A stretch of DNA of 64,000 nt from Microbacterium testaceum (GTDB lineage: Bacteria > Actinomycetota > Actinomycetes > Actinomycetales > Microbacteriaceae): contig NZ_LDRU01000033.1 of the NCBI RefSeq assembly GCF_001476285.1, positions 17,291 to 81,290 of the forward strand, read 5' to 3'. The notes under the pieces were generated by a model. It saw only the letters and a program-made list of their open reading frames with translations. It did not search any database and was not told where the DNA came from. A program made the translations under genes and the position numbers. Positions 42,939-51,499 of this stretch are shown piece by piece. The number at the start of each line of letters is the position of its first letter. Position 1 is the first letter of the stretch.

Positions 42939-44489
42939 GTGGCCCCCGCATCCTCCCGACCGCGCGACCTCCCGGCGATCATCCCGGCGATCGTCGCGTC
43001 GATCGCGGCGACCGTCCTCGGGGCAGGTCTCGGCGAGCTGGTCGCGGCGCTCATCTCGCCCTCGGCGAGCCCCTTCGCGGTGATCGGCGGGGGCATGATC
43101 GACATCGCCCCGGCGTGGGCGAAAGACCTGGCGATCAGCCTGTTCGGGACGGCGGACAAGACCGCCCTGCTCGTCGGCATCGCGGTGCTGCTGCTCGCCG
43201 TGGCGGGGGCCGCGGGCGTCGTCGAACGGCGTCGACCCCCGTGGGGGCGAGTGATCCTGGCGGCGATCGGTGTCATCGGCGCTCTCGTGTCGCTGGCGCG
43301 CCCCGACGCGGCGCTGCTGTCACCCGTGCCGTCGCTGGTCGCGGGCGTCGCCGCCGCCGTCGTGGCGGGACTGCTCATCGGCCGTCTTCGACCCGCGGCG
43401 GTCGCTCCCGAGGCCTCGACCGGTCCCACCCGTCGCGGGGTGCTCGCGCTCTCGGGCGTGGCGGTCCTTGCCGGTGCTCTGGCCGCGGCCGGATCCGTCG
43501 CGCTGAGCAGCGGGGCCCGAGCGGTCAGCGCGGTGCGTGCCGCCCTCCGCCTTCCGACCCCGACGACCACGACCGCGGTCCCCGCGACCGCCGACCTGGG
43601 AATCGACGGCCTCTCCCCTGTGATCACGCCGTCGTCCGACTTCTACCGCATCGACACCGCTCTCGTGGTGCCGCAGATCGACCCGGCCACCTGGAGCCTG
43701 CGCGTCCACGGCCTCGTGGAGCAGGAGATCGTGCTGCGCTGGGACGACCTCGTCGCCCTCCCCCAGAAGGAGACGGTCGCGACCCTCGTGTGCGTGTCGA
43801 ACGAGGTCGGCGGCGACCTGATCGGAAACGCGCGGTGGCTCGGCGTACCGATCCGCGACGTCCTCGCGCGCGCGAAGCCGACGGCGGAGGCCGACATGGT
43901 GCTCTCTCACTCCGTCGACGGGTTCACGGCATCCAGTCCCCTCGAAGCGCTGACCGACGACCGCGACGCCCTGCTCGCGATCGGGATGAACGGCGAACCG
44001 CTGCCCCTCGCGCACGGGTTCCCGGTGCGCATGGTGGTGCCCGGTCTCTACGGGTACGTCTCCGCGACGAAATGGGTGAGCGAGCTCGAGGTCACCCGCT
44101 ACGACCGGGCCGAGGGGTACTGGACCTCGCGCGGATGGTCGGAGCGCGGACCGGTGAAACTGCAGTCGCGCATCGACGTTCCCCGCGCGGGGGCCCGTGT
44201 CGCCGCGGGTGACGCGGTCATCGCCGGTGTGGCCTGGCAGACGCACGTCGGCGTGGCGGGCGTCGAGGTGCAGATCGACGACGGTGCCTGGCAGCCCGCC
44301 AGGCTCGCGAGCGCGATCTCGACCGACACCTGGGTGCAGTGGAGCCTGCCCTGGACCGCGACGAGCGGATCCCACACCGTGCGCTGTCGCGCGATCTCGA
44401 CCACCGGCGAGACCCAGACGCCGAATCGCGCGCTGCCCGCTCCCGACGGCGCGACCGGCTGGGACGAGATCACGATCTCGGTCGCCTGA
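42939..44489 (+). CDS. Membrane-anchored molybdopterin-dependent oxidoreductase (sulfite-oxidase family)
   Basis: The 516-residue protein starts with five hydrophobic helices within the first about 195 residues, the last preceded by TRRGVLALSG, then a sulfite-oxidase/YedY-type catalytic domain. Cys285 in LVCVSNEVGG is the expected molybdenum ligand; SDFYRIDTALVVPQID and GMNGEPLPLAHGFPVRMVVPGLYGY are family segments. The last 100 residues are the Mo-co dimerisation domain (AGVAWQTHVGVAGVEVQID). Active outside the membrane, possibly reducing oxidised sulfur or nitrogen compounds or oxidising sulfite. GTG 42939 is the start. The gene appears monocistronic, followed by two family B palindromes. 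Confidence 0.85.
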   Translation: MAPASSRPRDLPAIIPAIVASIAATVLGAGLGELVAALISPSASPFAVIGGGMIDIAPAWAKDLAISLFGTADKTALLVGIAVLLLAVAGAAGVVERRRPPWGRVILAAIGVIGALVSLARPDAALLSPVPSLVAGVAAAVVAGLLIGRLRPAAVAPEASTGPTRRGVLALSGVAVLAGALAAAGSVALSSGARAVSAVRAALRLPTPTTTTAVPATADLGIDGLSPVITPSSDFYRIDTALVVPQIDPATWSLRVHGLVEQEIVLRWDDLVALPQKETVATLVCVSNEVGGDLIGNARWLGVPIRDVLARAKPTAEADMVLSHSVDGFTASSPLEALTDDRDALLAIGMNGEPLPLAHGFPVRMVVPGLYGYVSATKWVSELEVTRYDRAEGYWTSRGWSERGPVKLQSRIDVPRAGARVAAGDAVIAGVAWQTHVGVAGVEVQIDDGAWQPARLASAISTDTWVQWSLPWTATSGSHTVRCRAISTTGETQTPNRALPAPDGATGWDEITISVA

Positions 44490-44542
44490 CCTCCGCCCCG
44501 CGCCGGGCGCGCGCGGTTCGCGGCGTCGGCCCGTGGCATCCT

Positions 44543-44594
44543 GTGTCCCACTTTGTGCAGGAATCACACCTGAGAACCGCACAACGTGGGACAC
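44543..44594. repeat. Palindromic repeat family B, copy 1
   Basis: GTGTCCCACTTTGTGC (44543-44558) pairs with GCACAACGTGGGACAC (44579-44594) with one mismatch around a 20-base loop. Copy 2 follows 43 bases later in the same orientation, with the same loop sequence. Confidence 0.75.
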
Positions 44595-44637
44595 GCCGTC
44601 GCGCGGATGCCGCGCACCCGATCCCGGAGCCTCGCAC

Positions 44638-44689
44638 ATGTCCCACTTTGCGCAGGAATCACACCTGAGAACCGCACAAAGTGGGACAC
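44638..44689. repeat. Palindromic repeat family B, copy 2
   Basis: The 52-base element differs from copy 1 at only about four positions, and the loop AGGAATCACACCTGAGAACC is unchanged. Loop conservation distinguishes it from a mere terminator. It sits between the convergent molybdopterin-enzyme and rocD genes. Confidence 0.75.
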
Positions 44690-44724
44690 GGCCGACCGGA
44701 GGACCGGAAAGGCGCCTCAGCGAG

Positions 44725-45942
44725 TCAGGCCGACAGCACGTGCCGCAGCTGCTCGACGGCCCAGTCCAGCTCGGTCGCGCGGATCGTCAGCGGCGGGGCG
44801 ATGCGGATCGTCTGGCCGTGCGTGTCCTTCACGAGCACGCCACGGGCGAGCAGCTTCTCGGCGATCTCGCGACCCGTTCCGTACGCCGGGTCGATGTCGA
44901 CGCCGGCCCACAACCCCGCGATGCGCACCTCGGTGACGCCGTGGCCGACGAGCGCCTGCAGCGCCGCCTCGAGGTGCTCGCCGAGGGCCTTCGCGCGAGT
45001 CTGGAATTCTCCGGATGCCAACATCTCGACGACCCGCAGACCCACCGCGGCGGCGAGCGGGTTGCCGCCGAACGTCGAGCCGTGCTCGCCGGGGCGGATG
45101 ACGCCGAGCACGTCCTCGTTCGCCACGACCGCCGACAGCGGGACGATGCCGCCGCCGAGGGCCTTGCCGAGGAGGTACATGTCGGGGACGACGCCCTCGC
45201 GGTCGCACGCGAACGTCTCGCCCACGCGGCCGAGACCCGACTGGATCTCGTCGGCGATGAAGAGCACGTTGTTCTCGGTGCAGATCTCGCGGACCCGGCG
45301 GAGGAACCCCTCCGGCGGCACGACGACGCCCGCCTCGCCCTGGATCGGCTCGAGGAGCACCGCGGCGGTGTTCTCGTCGATCGCCGCGGCGATGGCATCC
45401 GCGTCGCCGTACGGCACGTGCACGAAACCGGGCGCGTAGGGACCGAAGTCGTCGTGGGCGACCGGGTCGTCGCTGAAGCCGACGATCGTGGTCGTGCGCC
45501 CGTGGAAGTTGCCGTTCGCGACGATGATCGTCGCGGCATCCGGGGCGATGCCCTTGGACCGGTAGCCCCACGCGCGGGCGACCTTGATGCCGGTCTCGAC
45601 GGCCTCGGCCCCGGTGTTCATCGGCAGCACGAGGTCTTTGCCGCAGAGCTGCGACAGGGCCGTGGCGAAGGGCCCCAGCCGGTCGTTGTGGAACGCGCGG
45701 CTCGTGAGCGTGAGCTTCCCGAGCTGCTCGCGAGCCGCGGCGAGGATCGCGGGGTGACCGTGCCCGAAGTTGAGGGCCGAGTATGCCGACAGCAGGTCGA
45801 GGTACCGCTTGCCCTCGATGTCAGTGACCCAGACGCCCTCGGCACTGTGCGCGAGGACGGGCAGCGGGTGGTAGTTGTGCGCGACGTGCGCGCTCTCGGC
45901 CTGGATGAGGGCGAGACCGAGGTTCTCGAGGGTGGCGCCCAT
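44725..45942 (-). CDS. rocD: Ornithine aminotransferase
   Basis: The 405-residue class III PLP aminotransferase is full length: NYHPLPVLAHSAEGVWVTD, AYSALNFGHGHP, PMNTGAEAVETGIK, VPPEGFLRRVREIC, ADEIQSGLGRVG and the PLP-binding Lys in LGKALGGGIVP. It converts ornithine and 2-oxoglutarate to glutamate semialdehyde and glutamate. It follows a DDAH-like amidinohydrolase gene with a TGATG overlap, so ornithine or citrulline made from arginine should be processed here. Start ATG 45942. Confidence 0.92.
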   Translation of the reverse strand: MGATLENLGLALIQAESAHVAHNYHPLPVLAHSAEGVWVTDIEGKRYLDLLSAYSALNFGHGHPAILAAAREQLGKLTLTSRAFHNDRLGPFATALSQLCGKDLVLPMNTGAEAVETGIKVARAWGYRSKGIAPDAATIIVANGNFHGRTTTIVGFSDDPVAHDDFGPYAPGFVHVPYGDADAIAAAIDENTAAVLLEPIQGEAGVVVPPEGFLRRVREICTENNVLFIADEIQSGLGRVGETFACDREGVVPDMYLLGKALGGGIVPLSAVVANEDVLGVIRPGEHGSTFGGNPLAAAVGLRVVEMLASGEFQTRAKALGEHLEAALQALVGHGVTEVRIAGLWAGVDIDPAYGTGREIAEKLLARGVLVKDTHGQTIRIAPPLTIRATELDWAVEQLRHVLSA

Positions 45943-46820
45943 CACGCACCCCGCAGTTCGAGCGTGCAGCACTTGATCCCGCCGCCGCCGAGCAGCAGCT
46001 CCGACAGGTCGACCTTCACGGGGGTGTAGCCGCGCTCGCGCAGCTGCGCCTCGAAGCCCACGGCGCGCGGCGAGATGATGACGTTCTTGCCGTCGCTGGC
46101 GGAGTTGAGGCCGAACACTGCGCCATCGGCATCCGAGACCCGGATCGCGTCGGGGTAGCGCTCGCGGAGGATCGCCTGGCTGCGCTCGTCGAAGGCGTTC
46201 GGGAGGTACGCGATATTCGCTTTCTCGACGCCGCCGGGGCCCTCGACCGGGTCGAGCACGGCGATCGCGGTGTCGAGGTGGTAGAAACGCGGGTCGGTGA
46301 GCGTCAGCGAGACGACCTCGCGCGAGAAGACCTCGCCGACCTCGCGGTGGCTGTCGCCGGTGGAGCGGAATCCGGTGCCGGCGAGGATCGTGTTCCCGAC
46401 GAGCAGGAAGTCCCCCTCGCCCTCGTTCACCTCGACGGGCTCGGCGACCTCGAAGCCGTTCGCGGCGAACCAATCGATGAACGCGGGAGCCTCGGCGGCG
46501 CGCTCGCGGAAACGGAACTTCGGGCCGTACGCGACGCCGTCGATCACGAAGCCGCCGTTGGCCGTGTAGACCATGTCGGGCAGGCCCTCGACGGGGTCGA
46601 TGAGCTCGATCTCGTGGCCGAGCTGCGTGTAGGTGTCGTACAGCGACTGCCACTGGCGCAGCGCTAGCGCGGTGTCGGTGGGGCGGGACGGCTCCATCCA
46701 CGGGTTGATGCTGTAGCTCACCGTGAAGTGCTCGGGCCGGCACATGAGGTACCGGCGGTGCTGCTGGACGCGATCGACCGATGAGGTCTCGACAGCGGCG
46801 GCGGAGGGGGTAGCGGACAT
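45942..46820 (-). CDS. ddaH: Dimethylargininase / arginine-deiminase-family amidinohydrolase
   Basis: The 292-residue guanidino-modifying enzyme contains DMVYTANGGFVIDG, EGEGDFL, the catalytic His in YHLDTAIAVLDP and the nucleophile Cys284 or Cys285 in GGGGIKCCTLEL near the C terminus. Family members hydrolyse methylated arginine to citrulline, or arginine to citrulline or directly to ornithine. Translational coupling with rocD argues for arginine as substrate and ornithine as product. AGGAG lies six bases before ATG 46820. Confidence 0.8.
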   Translation of the reverse strand: MSATPSAAAVETSSVDRVQQHRRYLMCRPEHFTVSYSINPWMEPSRPTDTALALRQWQSLYDTYTQLGHEIELIDPVEGLPDMVYTANGGFVIDGVAYGPKFRFRERAAEAPAFIDWFAANGFEVAEPVEVNEGEGDFLLVGNTILAGTGFRSTGDSHREVGEVFSREVVSLTLTDPRFYHLDTAIAVLDPVEGPGGVEKANIAYLPNAFDERSQAILRERYPDAIRVSDADGAVFGLNSASDGKNVIISPRAVGFEAQLRERGYTPVKVDLSELLLGGGGIKCCTLELRGA

Positions 46821-47207
46821 CTCTGCTCCTCGGAGAAAAGGTGCGGCGGACGCTGTCCTGGGGCTCGGTGGCCCTTCGAACCCGTAAGTGCCGGAGCACC
46901 GCGCGGGGAAAGGTCGGTCCGAGCACGCCGCGCTCATTCTCGCACGGGCGCGCGGGGAGGCGCGAGCGGCGCGCGTGCGGGGAGTCGCGAGCGGCGCGCG
47001 AGCGGGGAGGCGCGAGCGAGCGCGGCGTTCCGGCGGAGAGCCGCCGCGGCACACCCTCAGCGATGTGCGCCGGGACATCGGCATCCGGCCGGATCCGACC
47101 GATAGTGCGCCGCAAGCCGACGGCGGGATGCCGACTCTGTGCCGCCGCGATCGCCATTGGTACGCTCCAAACATGGGCAGACGAGCGGGCGAGGACGGTG
47201 GTCGAAC
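46821..47207. other. 387-base intergenic region with GC-rich tandem repeats
   Basis: Between the divergent ddaH and lacI genes. Bases about 46946-47020 hold roughly three imperfect copies of a unit like GCGGGGAGGCGCGAGCGGCGC. The right end holds the LacI-type operator (47156-47171). No protein with recognisable features is encoded here; open frames are by-products of the base composition. Confidence 0.6.
47156..47171. promoter_or_regulatory. LacI-type operator, regulator's own promoter
   Basis: ATTGGTACGCTCCAAA matches the perfect palindrome at 48265-48280 in 13 of 16 positions and lies 37 bases before the lacI start, indicating autoregulation. Confidence 0.6.
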
Positions 47208-48215
47208 GTGCGACGCCGAGTGACTCTGGAGCACGTCGCCGCCGAGGCCGGGGTGTCGAAGAGCAGCGTCTCGAACGTCATCCGCAACCACCCGCACGTG
47301 CGCGAGGAGGTGCGGCAGAAGGTCAACGCCGCGATCGAGAAGCTCGGGTACCGCCCGCAGGCGATCGGCCAGAATCTCGTGTCCGGACGCACCGGGCTGG
47401 TGGCACTGGCCATCCCCAACTTCGCCCAGCCGTACTTCGCGGAGATCGCCCGCTCCGCGGTGGCCGCGGCGGACGAACTCAGCATGCGACTCCTGGTGCA
47501 GCAGACCGACAACCTCCTCGACAAGGAGCGGGAGGCGGCCGACGCGTGGAATCTGGGCGCCGCCGACGGCTTGATCTTCAGCCCGTCGGTCATCGGCGAC
47601 GACGAGATCGAGAGTCGGCGCGCGGGGATGCCCCTCGTACTCCTCGGCGAGCGTTCCCACCTCACGACGGTGGACCGCGTCGGGATCGACTCCATCGCGA
47701 TCGCCGAGATCGCCACGCGCCATCTGATCGACCAGGGTCGCACGCGGATCGCGATGATCGGCGAGAAGACCTCCGGCGACCAGTTCGTCGTCTCGGAGCG
47801 CGAGGAGGGCTTCCATCGAGCACTCGCCGCAGCAGGGCTCACGGAGGCGAGTCCGGTGGGGGCCGTGGACGATTGGACACGGGAGGACGGATCGGCCGCC
47901 GTCGATGCCCTCGTCGCCTCCGGGGACACGTTCGACGCGCTCTTCTGCGCGAACGATCTCCTCGCGCTCGGTGCGATGTCCGCCCTGCGCCGGCACGGGT
48001 TGCGCGTCCCGGAGGACGTGGCCGTGATCGGCGTCGACGACATCGAGGATTCGCGCTTCTCGACTCCCGCCCTCTCCACCGTCTTCATCGATAAGGACTG
48101 GATGGCCCGACAGGCAATTCGCCTGATCGCGAAGCAGATCCAGAACGCGGACGCACCACCTGAACAGCTGAGCGTCCCCTACCGCCTGATCCCGCGCGCG
48201 TCGACGTCGCTCTGA
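47208..48215 (+). CDS. LacI-family regulator of the oligosaccharide ABC importer
   Basis: The 335-residue protein has the LacI head (VTLEHVAAEAGVSKSSVSNVI, hinge IGQNLVSGRTGLVALAI) and a sugar-binding domain (FCANDLLALGAMSALRRHGLRVPEDVAVIGVDDI). GTG 47208 gives four residues before VTLEH; GTG 47220 is an alternative. Operators resembling TTTGGAGCGCTCCAAA flank it: one before the gene and one before the ABC operon that starts 98 bases after its stop. It should repress both and be released by a sugar taken up by the importer. Confidence 0.88.
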   Translation: MRRRVTLEHVAAEAGVSKSSVSNVIRNHPHVREEVRQKVNAAIEKLGYRPQAIGQNLVSGRTGLVALAIPNFAQPYFAEIARSAVAAADELSMRLLVQQTDNLLDKEREAADAWNLGAADGLIFSPSVIGDDEIESRRAGMPLVLLGERSHLTTVDRVGIDSIAIAEIATRHLIDQGRTRIAMIGEKTSGDQFVVSEREEGFHRALAAAGLTEASPVGAVDDWTREDGSAAVDALVASGDTFDALFCANDLLALGAMSALRRHGLRVPEDVAVIGVDDIEDSRFSTPALSTVFIDKDWMARQAIRLIAKQIQNADAPPEQLSVPYRLIPRASTSL

Positions 48216-48264
48216 CCGCGCTTGACACGCGGTCACGGAGGCATGACAATCGTCATCGTTCCAG

Positions 48265-48280
48265 TTTGGAGCGCTCCAAA
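48265..48280. promoter_or_regulatory. LacI-type operator of the ABC importer operon
   Basis: TTTGGAGCGCTCCAAA is a perfect 16-base palindrome with the central CG step typical for LacI proteins, 33 bases before the binding-protein start. A TTGACA hexamer lies at 48232-48237, so bound repressor would sit over the transcription start. Confidence 0.8.
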
Positions 48281-48313
48281 CCACACGTTTCAGATCTCAA
48301 TGGAGAGCACGCG

Positions 48314-49636
48314 ATGCACCAGCACACCCGAGCCGTTCGCACCGGCACCCGCCCCTCCTCGACCTCGCGCGCGGCGTTCCGACACGGCAAGACCGTGGTC
48401 GCAGCCGTCCTGGGCGCCACGCTCCTTCTCGCCACCGCGGGGTGCAGCACGGCAGCCGGCGCCGGTGACGGCGGCAAGACCGTCCTGAAGGTCTACGGAT
48501 GGAAGGGCGGCGACGCCGAGCCGGCGAACATCAGCGAGATCAACGACGCCTTCGAGAAGGCCAACCCCGACATCGACCTGCAGTTCGAGTTCGTCCCCGC
48601 CAACGACAAGTACACGCAGCGCGTGCAGCCCGAACTCCTGGCCGGCAACGCCGCGGACGTCATCATGACCGACTCCGCGAAGGTTCAGGACTGGGGCTCC
48701 TCCGGATACCTCGAAGATCTGTCGTCGAGCGACTGGACGTCGAACGTCCGCTCCGAGGTGACACCCTTCATCCAGAACGCCGGCACCACCTACGCCCTCC
48801 CGATGGAGGTCATCGGCATCTCGCTGTACGCCAACAACGATCTGCTGAAGAAGGCCGGCGTCGACAGCGTCCCCACCACGTGGCCCGAGTTCGAGGCGGC
48901 CCTGCAGAAGGCGAAGGATGCCGGCATCACTCCGTTGTCCCTCCCGAACAAGGGCGGCTGGACGGGGTCCTCGGCGCTGAACGCGATCGCCGCCTCGCTG
49001 GTCTACAAGCAGAACCCCGACTTCGACCAGCAGTTCCTCGACGGCAAGGCATCCTTCAGCTCGTGGAAGACCTCCGCGCAGCAGCTGATGGATCTCCAGT
49101 CCAAGGGCTTCGTCAACTTCGCCGATGAGCTCGGTGTGGACGAATGGACGACCGGCATCTCCGACTTCGAGGCGGGAAAGAGCGCGTTCTACGTCCAGGG
49201 CGCCTGGAACCAGTCCGCGTTCGAGAAGGCCGGCCTGAACGACTCATTCATCCCGTGGCCCGCGGAAACGTCGGGCGCCTCCAACGCGAACCTCTTCGTG
49301 GGCACGATGTGGAGCGTCAACGCCGCTTCCAAGGTCAAGGATGCCGCGGAGAAGTACGTCGACTTCTGGGCCGACAGCGCGAACGCCTCCCCGTTCCTCG
49401 AGGCGGAGAACGCCGTGTCGCCCTTCTCCAACGGCACCAGCCCGTCCACCCCGGTGACCAAGGCCTTCGTGGATGCCGTCGACGCGGGCGACTACCGCAT
49501 CCTGCCGTCCAACACCTGGTTCAGCGCCGCCGGCGAAAAGGTGATGCAGCAGGAGGTCCAGGCCCTGTGGCTCGGTCAGCAAGACATCGACCAGACGCTG
49601 CAGAACCTCGACAAGAAGCTCGCGCCCACCGGCTGA
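48314..49636 (+). CDS. ABC-transporter sugar-binding lipoprotein (family 1 SBP)
   Basis: The 440-residue protein has a long lipoprotein signal peptide with lipobox ATAGC (Cys44). The mature part is a CUT1-type binding protein: KVYGWKGGDAEPANISEINDAF, GNAADVIMTDSAKVQDW, YALPMEVIGISLYANNDLL and a C-terminal region for permease docking. GGAGAG stands seven bases before ATG 48314. It binds a mono- or oligosaccharide outside the cell and passes it to the permeases encoded next. No ATPase gene is included, so a shared MsiK-type ATPase elsewhere is expected. A 15-base hairpin follows its stop. Confidence 0.92.
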   Translation: MHQHTRAVRTGTRPSSTSRAAFRHGKTVVAAVLGATLLLATAGCSTAAGAGDGGKTVLKVYGWKGGDAEPANISEINDAFEKANPDIDLQFEFVPANDKYTQRVQPELLAGNAADVIMTDSAKVQDWGSSGYLEDLSSSDWTSNVRSEVTPFIQNAGTTYALPMEVIGISLYANNDLLKKAGVDSVPTTWPEFEAALQKAKDAGITPLSLPNKGGWTGSSALNAIAASLVYKQNPDFDQQFLDGKASFSSWKTSAQQLMDLQSKGFVNFADELGVDEWTTGISDFEAGKSAFYVQGAWNQSAFEKAGLNDSFIPWPAETSGASNANLFVGTMWSVNAASKVKDAAEKYVDFWADSANASPFLEAENAVSPFSNGTSPSTPVTKAFVDAVDAGDYRILPSNTWFSAAGEKVMQQEVQALWLGQQDIDQTLQNLDKKLAPTG

Positions 49637-49643
49637 CGAACCT

Positions 49644-49681
49644 CGATGGGACCGGGCGGCACCGCTCGCCCGGTCCCATCG
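49644..49681 (+). terminator. Intra-operon stem-loop after the binding-protein gene
   Basis: CGATGGGACCGGGCG (49644-49658) and CGCCCGGTCCCATCG (49667-49681) form a perfect 15-base stem with an 8-base loop, between binding protein and permease genes. Such hairpins commonly keep binding-protein mRNA more abundant than permease mRNA. Confidence 0.75.
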
Positions 49682-49699
49682 ATCCCCACGGAGACGACG

Positions 49700-50575
49700 A
49701 TGATCCACCGCAAACCCCTGACCGCTGCCCTCTTCCTGGCCCCCGCCCTCGCGATCTACCTGCTGATCGTCGCGTACCCGCTCTTCCAGGGGATCTCCCT
49801 GAGCCTCACCGACAGCAAGGTCGGCAACGCGGGTCACTTCGTCGGTGCCGCCAACTACGCCAAACTCGCCACCGACGGCGACGTCGTCCGGGCGCTGGGA
49901 ATCACCGTCGTCTACGCCGCGGTCGTCGTGGTGGTCCAGAACGGCATCGGACTCCTGCTCGCACGCGCCCTGTACAACCGGCCGCGCGTGCGCCGGTTGG
50001 GCAATGCCCTCGTCCTCGTCCCGACGCTCATGTCGGCGGTCATGGCGGCCTTCATCTGGAACTCGCTGCTGTCGCCCGACGGGTCGATCAACAGCCTCCT
50101 TCGCGCCGCCGGCCTGGACGCGCTGACCCGTGTGTGGCTAGGGGACCCGGCCACCGCTCTCTGGGCGATCGCGCTGGTGAACATCTGGATGTTCGCCGGG
50201 TACTCGGCATCCATCTTCCTCGCCGGGTACATGAATCTGCCCTCCGATCTGCTCGACGCGGCGCGGGTGGACGGAGCTTCCGGATGGCAGCGCTTCACAG
50301 CCGTCGAATGGCCGCTGCTGGCACCGGCGTTGACCGTGAACATCACGCTCTCGCTCATCGGCTCGCTCAAGGTCTTCGAACTGCCCCTCGTGATGACCAA
50401 CGGCGGGCCCGCGGGCTCGACCACCACCCTGACGATGCTCATCTTCTTCAAGATCTTCGGCGGACAGGGCAGCTTCGCCTACGGCGCGACCATCGCCACC
50501 CTCCTCCTCGTCGTGGTCGTCGTCCTGGCGAGCACCACCCAGGCCCTTCTTCGCCGTCGCGAAGACCGCATCTGA
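49700..50575 (+). CDS. ABC sugar permease, MalF-like
   Basis: The 291-residue inner-membrane protein has about six helices. The EAA loop that contacts the ATPase is visible as MNLPSDLLDAARVDGASGWQRF, and FLAPALAIYLLIVAYPLFQGI is the typical first helix of CUT1 MalF/UgpA-type permeases. GGAG lies before ATG 49700. It forms the channel with the MalG-like permease encoded 19 bases downstream. Confidence 0.9.
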   Translation: MIHRKPLTAALFLAPALAIYLLIVAYPLFQGISLSLTDSKVGNAGHFVGAANYAKLATDGDVVRALGITVVYAAVVVVVQNGIGLLLARALYNRPRVRRLGNALVLVPTLMSAVMAAFIWNSLLSPDGSINSLLRAAGLDALTRVWLGDPATALWAIALVNIWMFAGYSASIFLAGYMNLPSDLLDAARVDGASGWQRFTAVEWPLLAPALTVNITLSLIGSLKVFELPLVMTNGGPAGSTTTLTMLIFFKIFGGQGSFAYGATIATLLLVVVVVLASTTQALLRRREDRI

Positions 50576-50594
50576 CCCGGATCGGTACGAGAAC

Positions 50595-51470
50595 ATGACT
50601 GTTTCCCCCACCCCCCGCGGTGTCGCTTCAACTCCCCGTCGCGGAGTTCGACGCCCCGTGTCCGCCCTCATCGGCGACGTGCTCCTCACAATCACGGTCC
50701 TGCTGATCGTCGCCCCGTTCGTCTACACCGTGATCGCCTCTCTCCGACCGGCCGCGGACATCACGGCGGATCCGCTGGGGCTTCCCACCCGGATCACGTT
50801 CGACAACTTCGCCAACGCGTTCGCGAAGATGAACTACGCCCAGGGCGTCCTGAGCTCGACCGTGGTGCTGCTCGGCTCGCTCCTGCTCACGATCCTGCTC
50901 GGGGCTCTCGCCGCCTATCCCCTCGCGCGCATCACCCGTCGGTGGACGACGTGGACCTACCGCCTCTTCATCGCCGGATCCACGGTGCCGATCTTCGTCC
51001 TGATCGCCCCGCTCTATCTGCTCCTGCGCGACCTCGGTCTGCTCAACAGCTACCAGGGGCTGATCTTGACCTACGCGGCGATCAACCTGCCGGTGGCGAT
51101 CTTCTTCTACACCTCGTTCTTCCGGCAGATCCCCCTGGAGCTCGAGGAGGCCGCCGCACTCGACGGCGCGGGCTCGGTCCGGACGTTCTTCGTCGTCCTC
51201 TTCCCGCTCCTGCGGCCTATCACCGCCACCCTCGCGACCTTCCTCACCATCACCGTCTGGAACGACCTCGTCGTCCCGCTCGTGTTCGTCCAGAACCCCG
51301 CACTGAAGACCGTGATGGTGAACGCCTACTCGCTGGTCGGCAGCTACTCGCTCGACCCCTCGCTGCTGTTCCCGGCCGCACTGCTGGGCGTCGCGCCCCT
51401 GCTCGTCGTCTTCGTGATCCTGCAGCGCCAGGTCGTCGCGGGTCTGACCATGGGCGCCGTGAAGTCCTGA
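50595..51470 (+). CDS. ABC sugar permease, MalG-like
   Basis: The 291-residue protein has six helices and the EAA loop IPLELEEAAALDGAGSVRTF, as in CUT1 MalG/UgpE permeases. The N-terminal 25 residues are polar and cytoplasmic. It pairs with the permease encoded upstream. The next gene, 29 bases downstream, encodes a secreted polysaccharide-active candidate, so uptake and extracellular processing are co-transcribed. Confidence 0.9.
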   Translation: MTVSPTPRGVASTPRRGVRRPVSALIGDVLLTITVLLIVAPFVYTVIASLRPAADITADPLGLPTRITFDNFANAFAKMNYAQGVLSSTVVLLGSLLLTILLGALAAYPLARITRRWTTWTYRLFIAGSTVPIFVLIAPLYLLLRDLGLLNSYQGLILTYAAINLPVAIFFYTSFFRQIPLELEEAAALDGAGSVRTFFVVLFPLLRPITATLATFLTITVWNDLVVPLVFVQNPALKTVMVNAYSLVGSYSLDPSLLFPAALLGVAPLLVVFVILQRQVVAGLTMGAVKS

Positions 51471-51499
51471 CCCCCTCCGAAACGAAAGGCAAGAAGACA

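Noticed and set aside
44543..44689. Paired repeats considered as a minimal CRISPR array
   Set aside because: Repeats are palindromes of 52 bases with only one 43-base spacer, no third unit and no cas genes; they fit a REP-like element.
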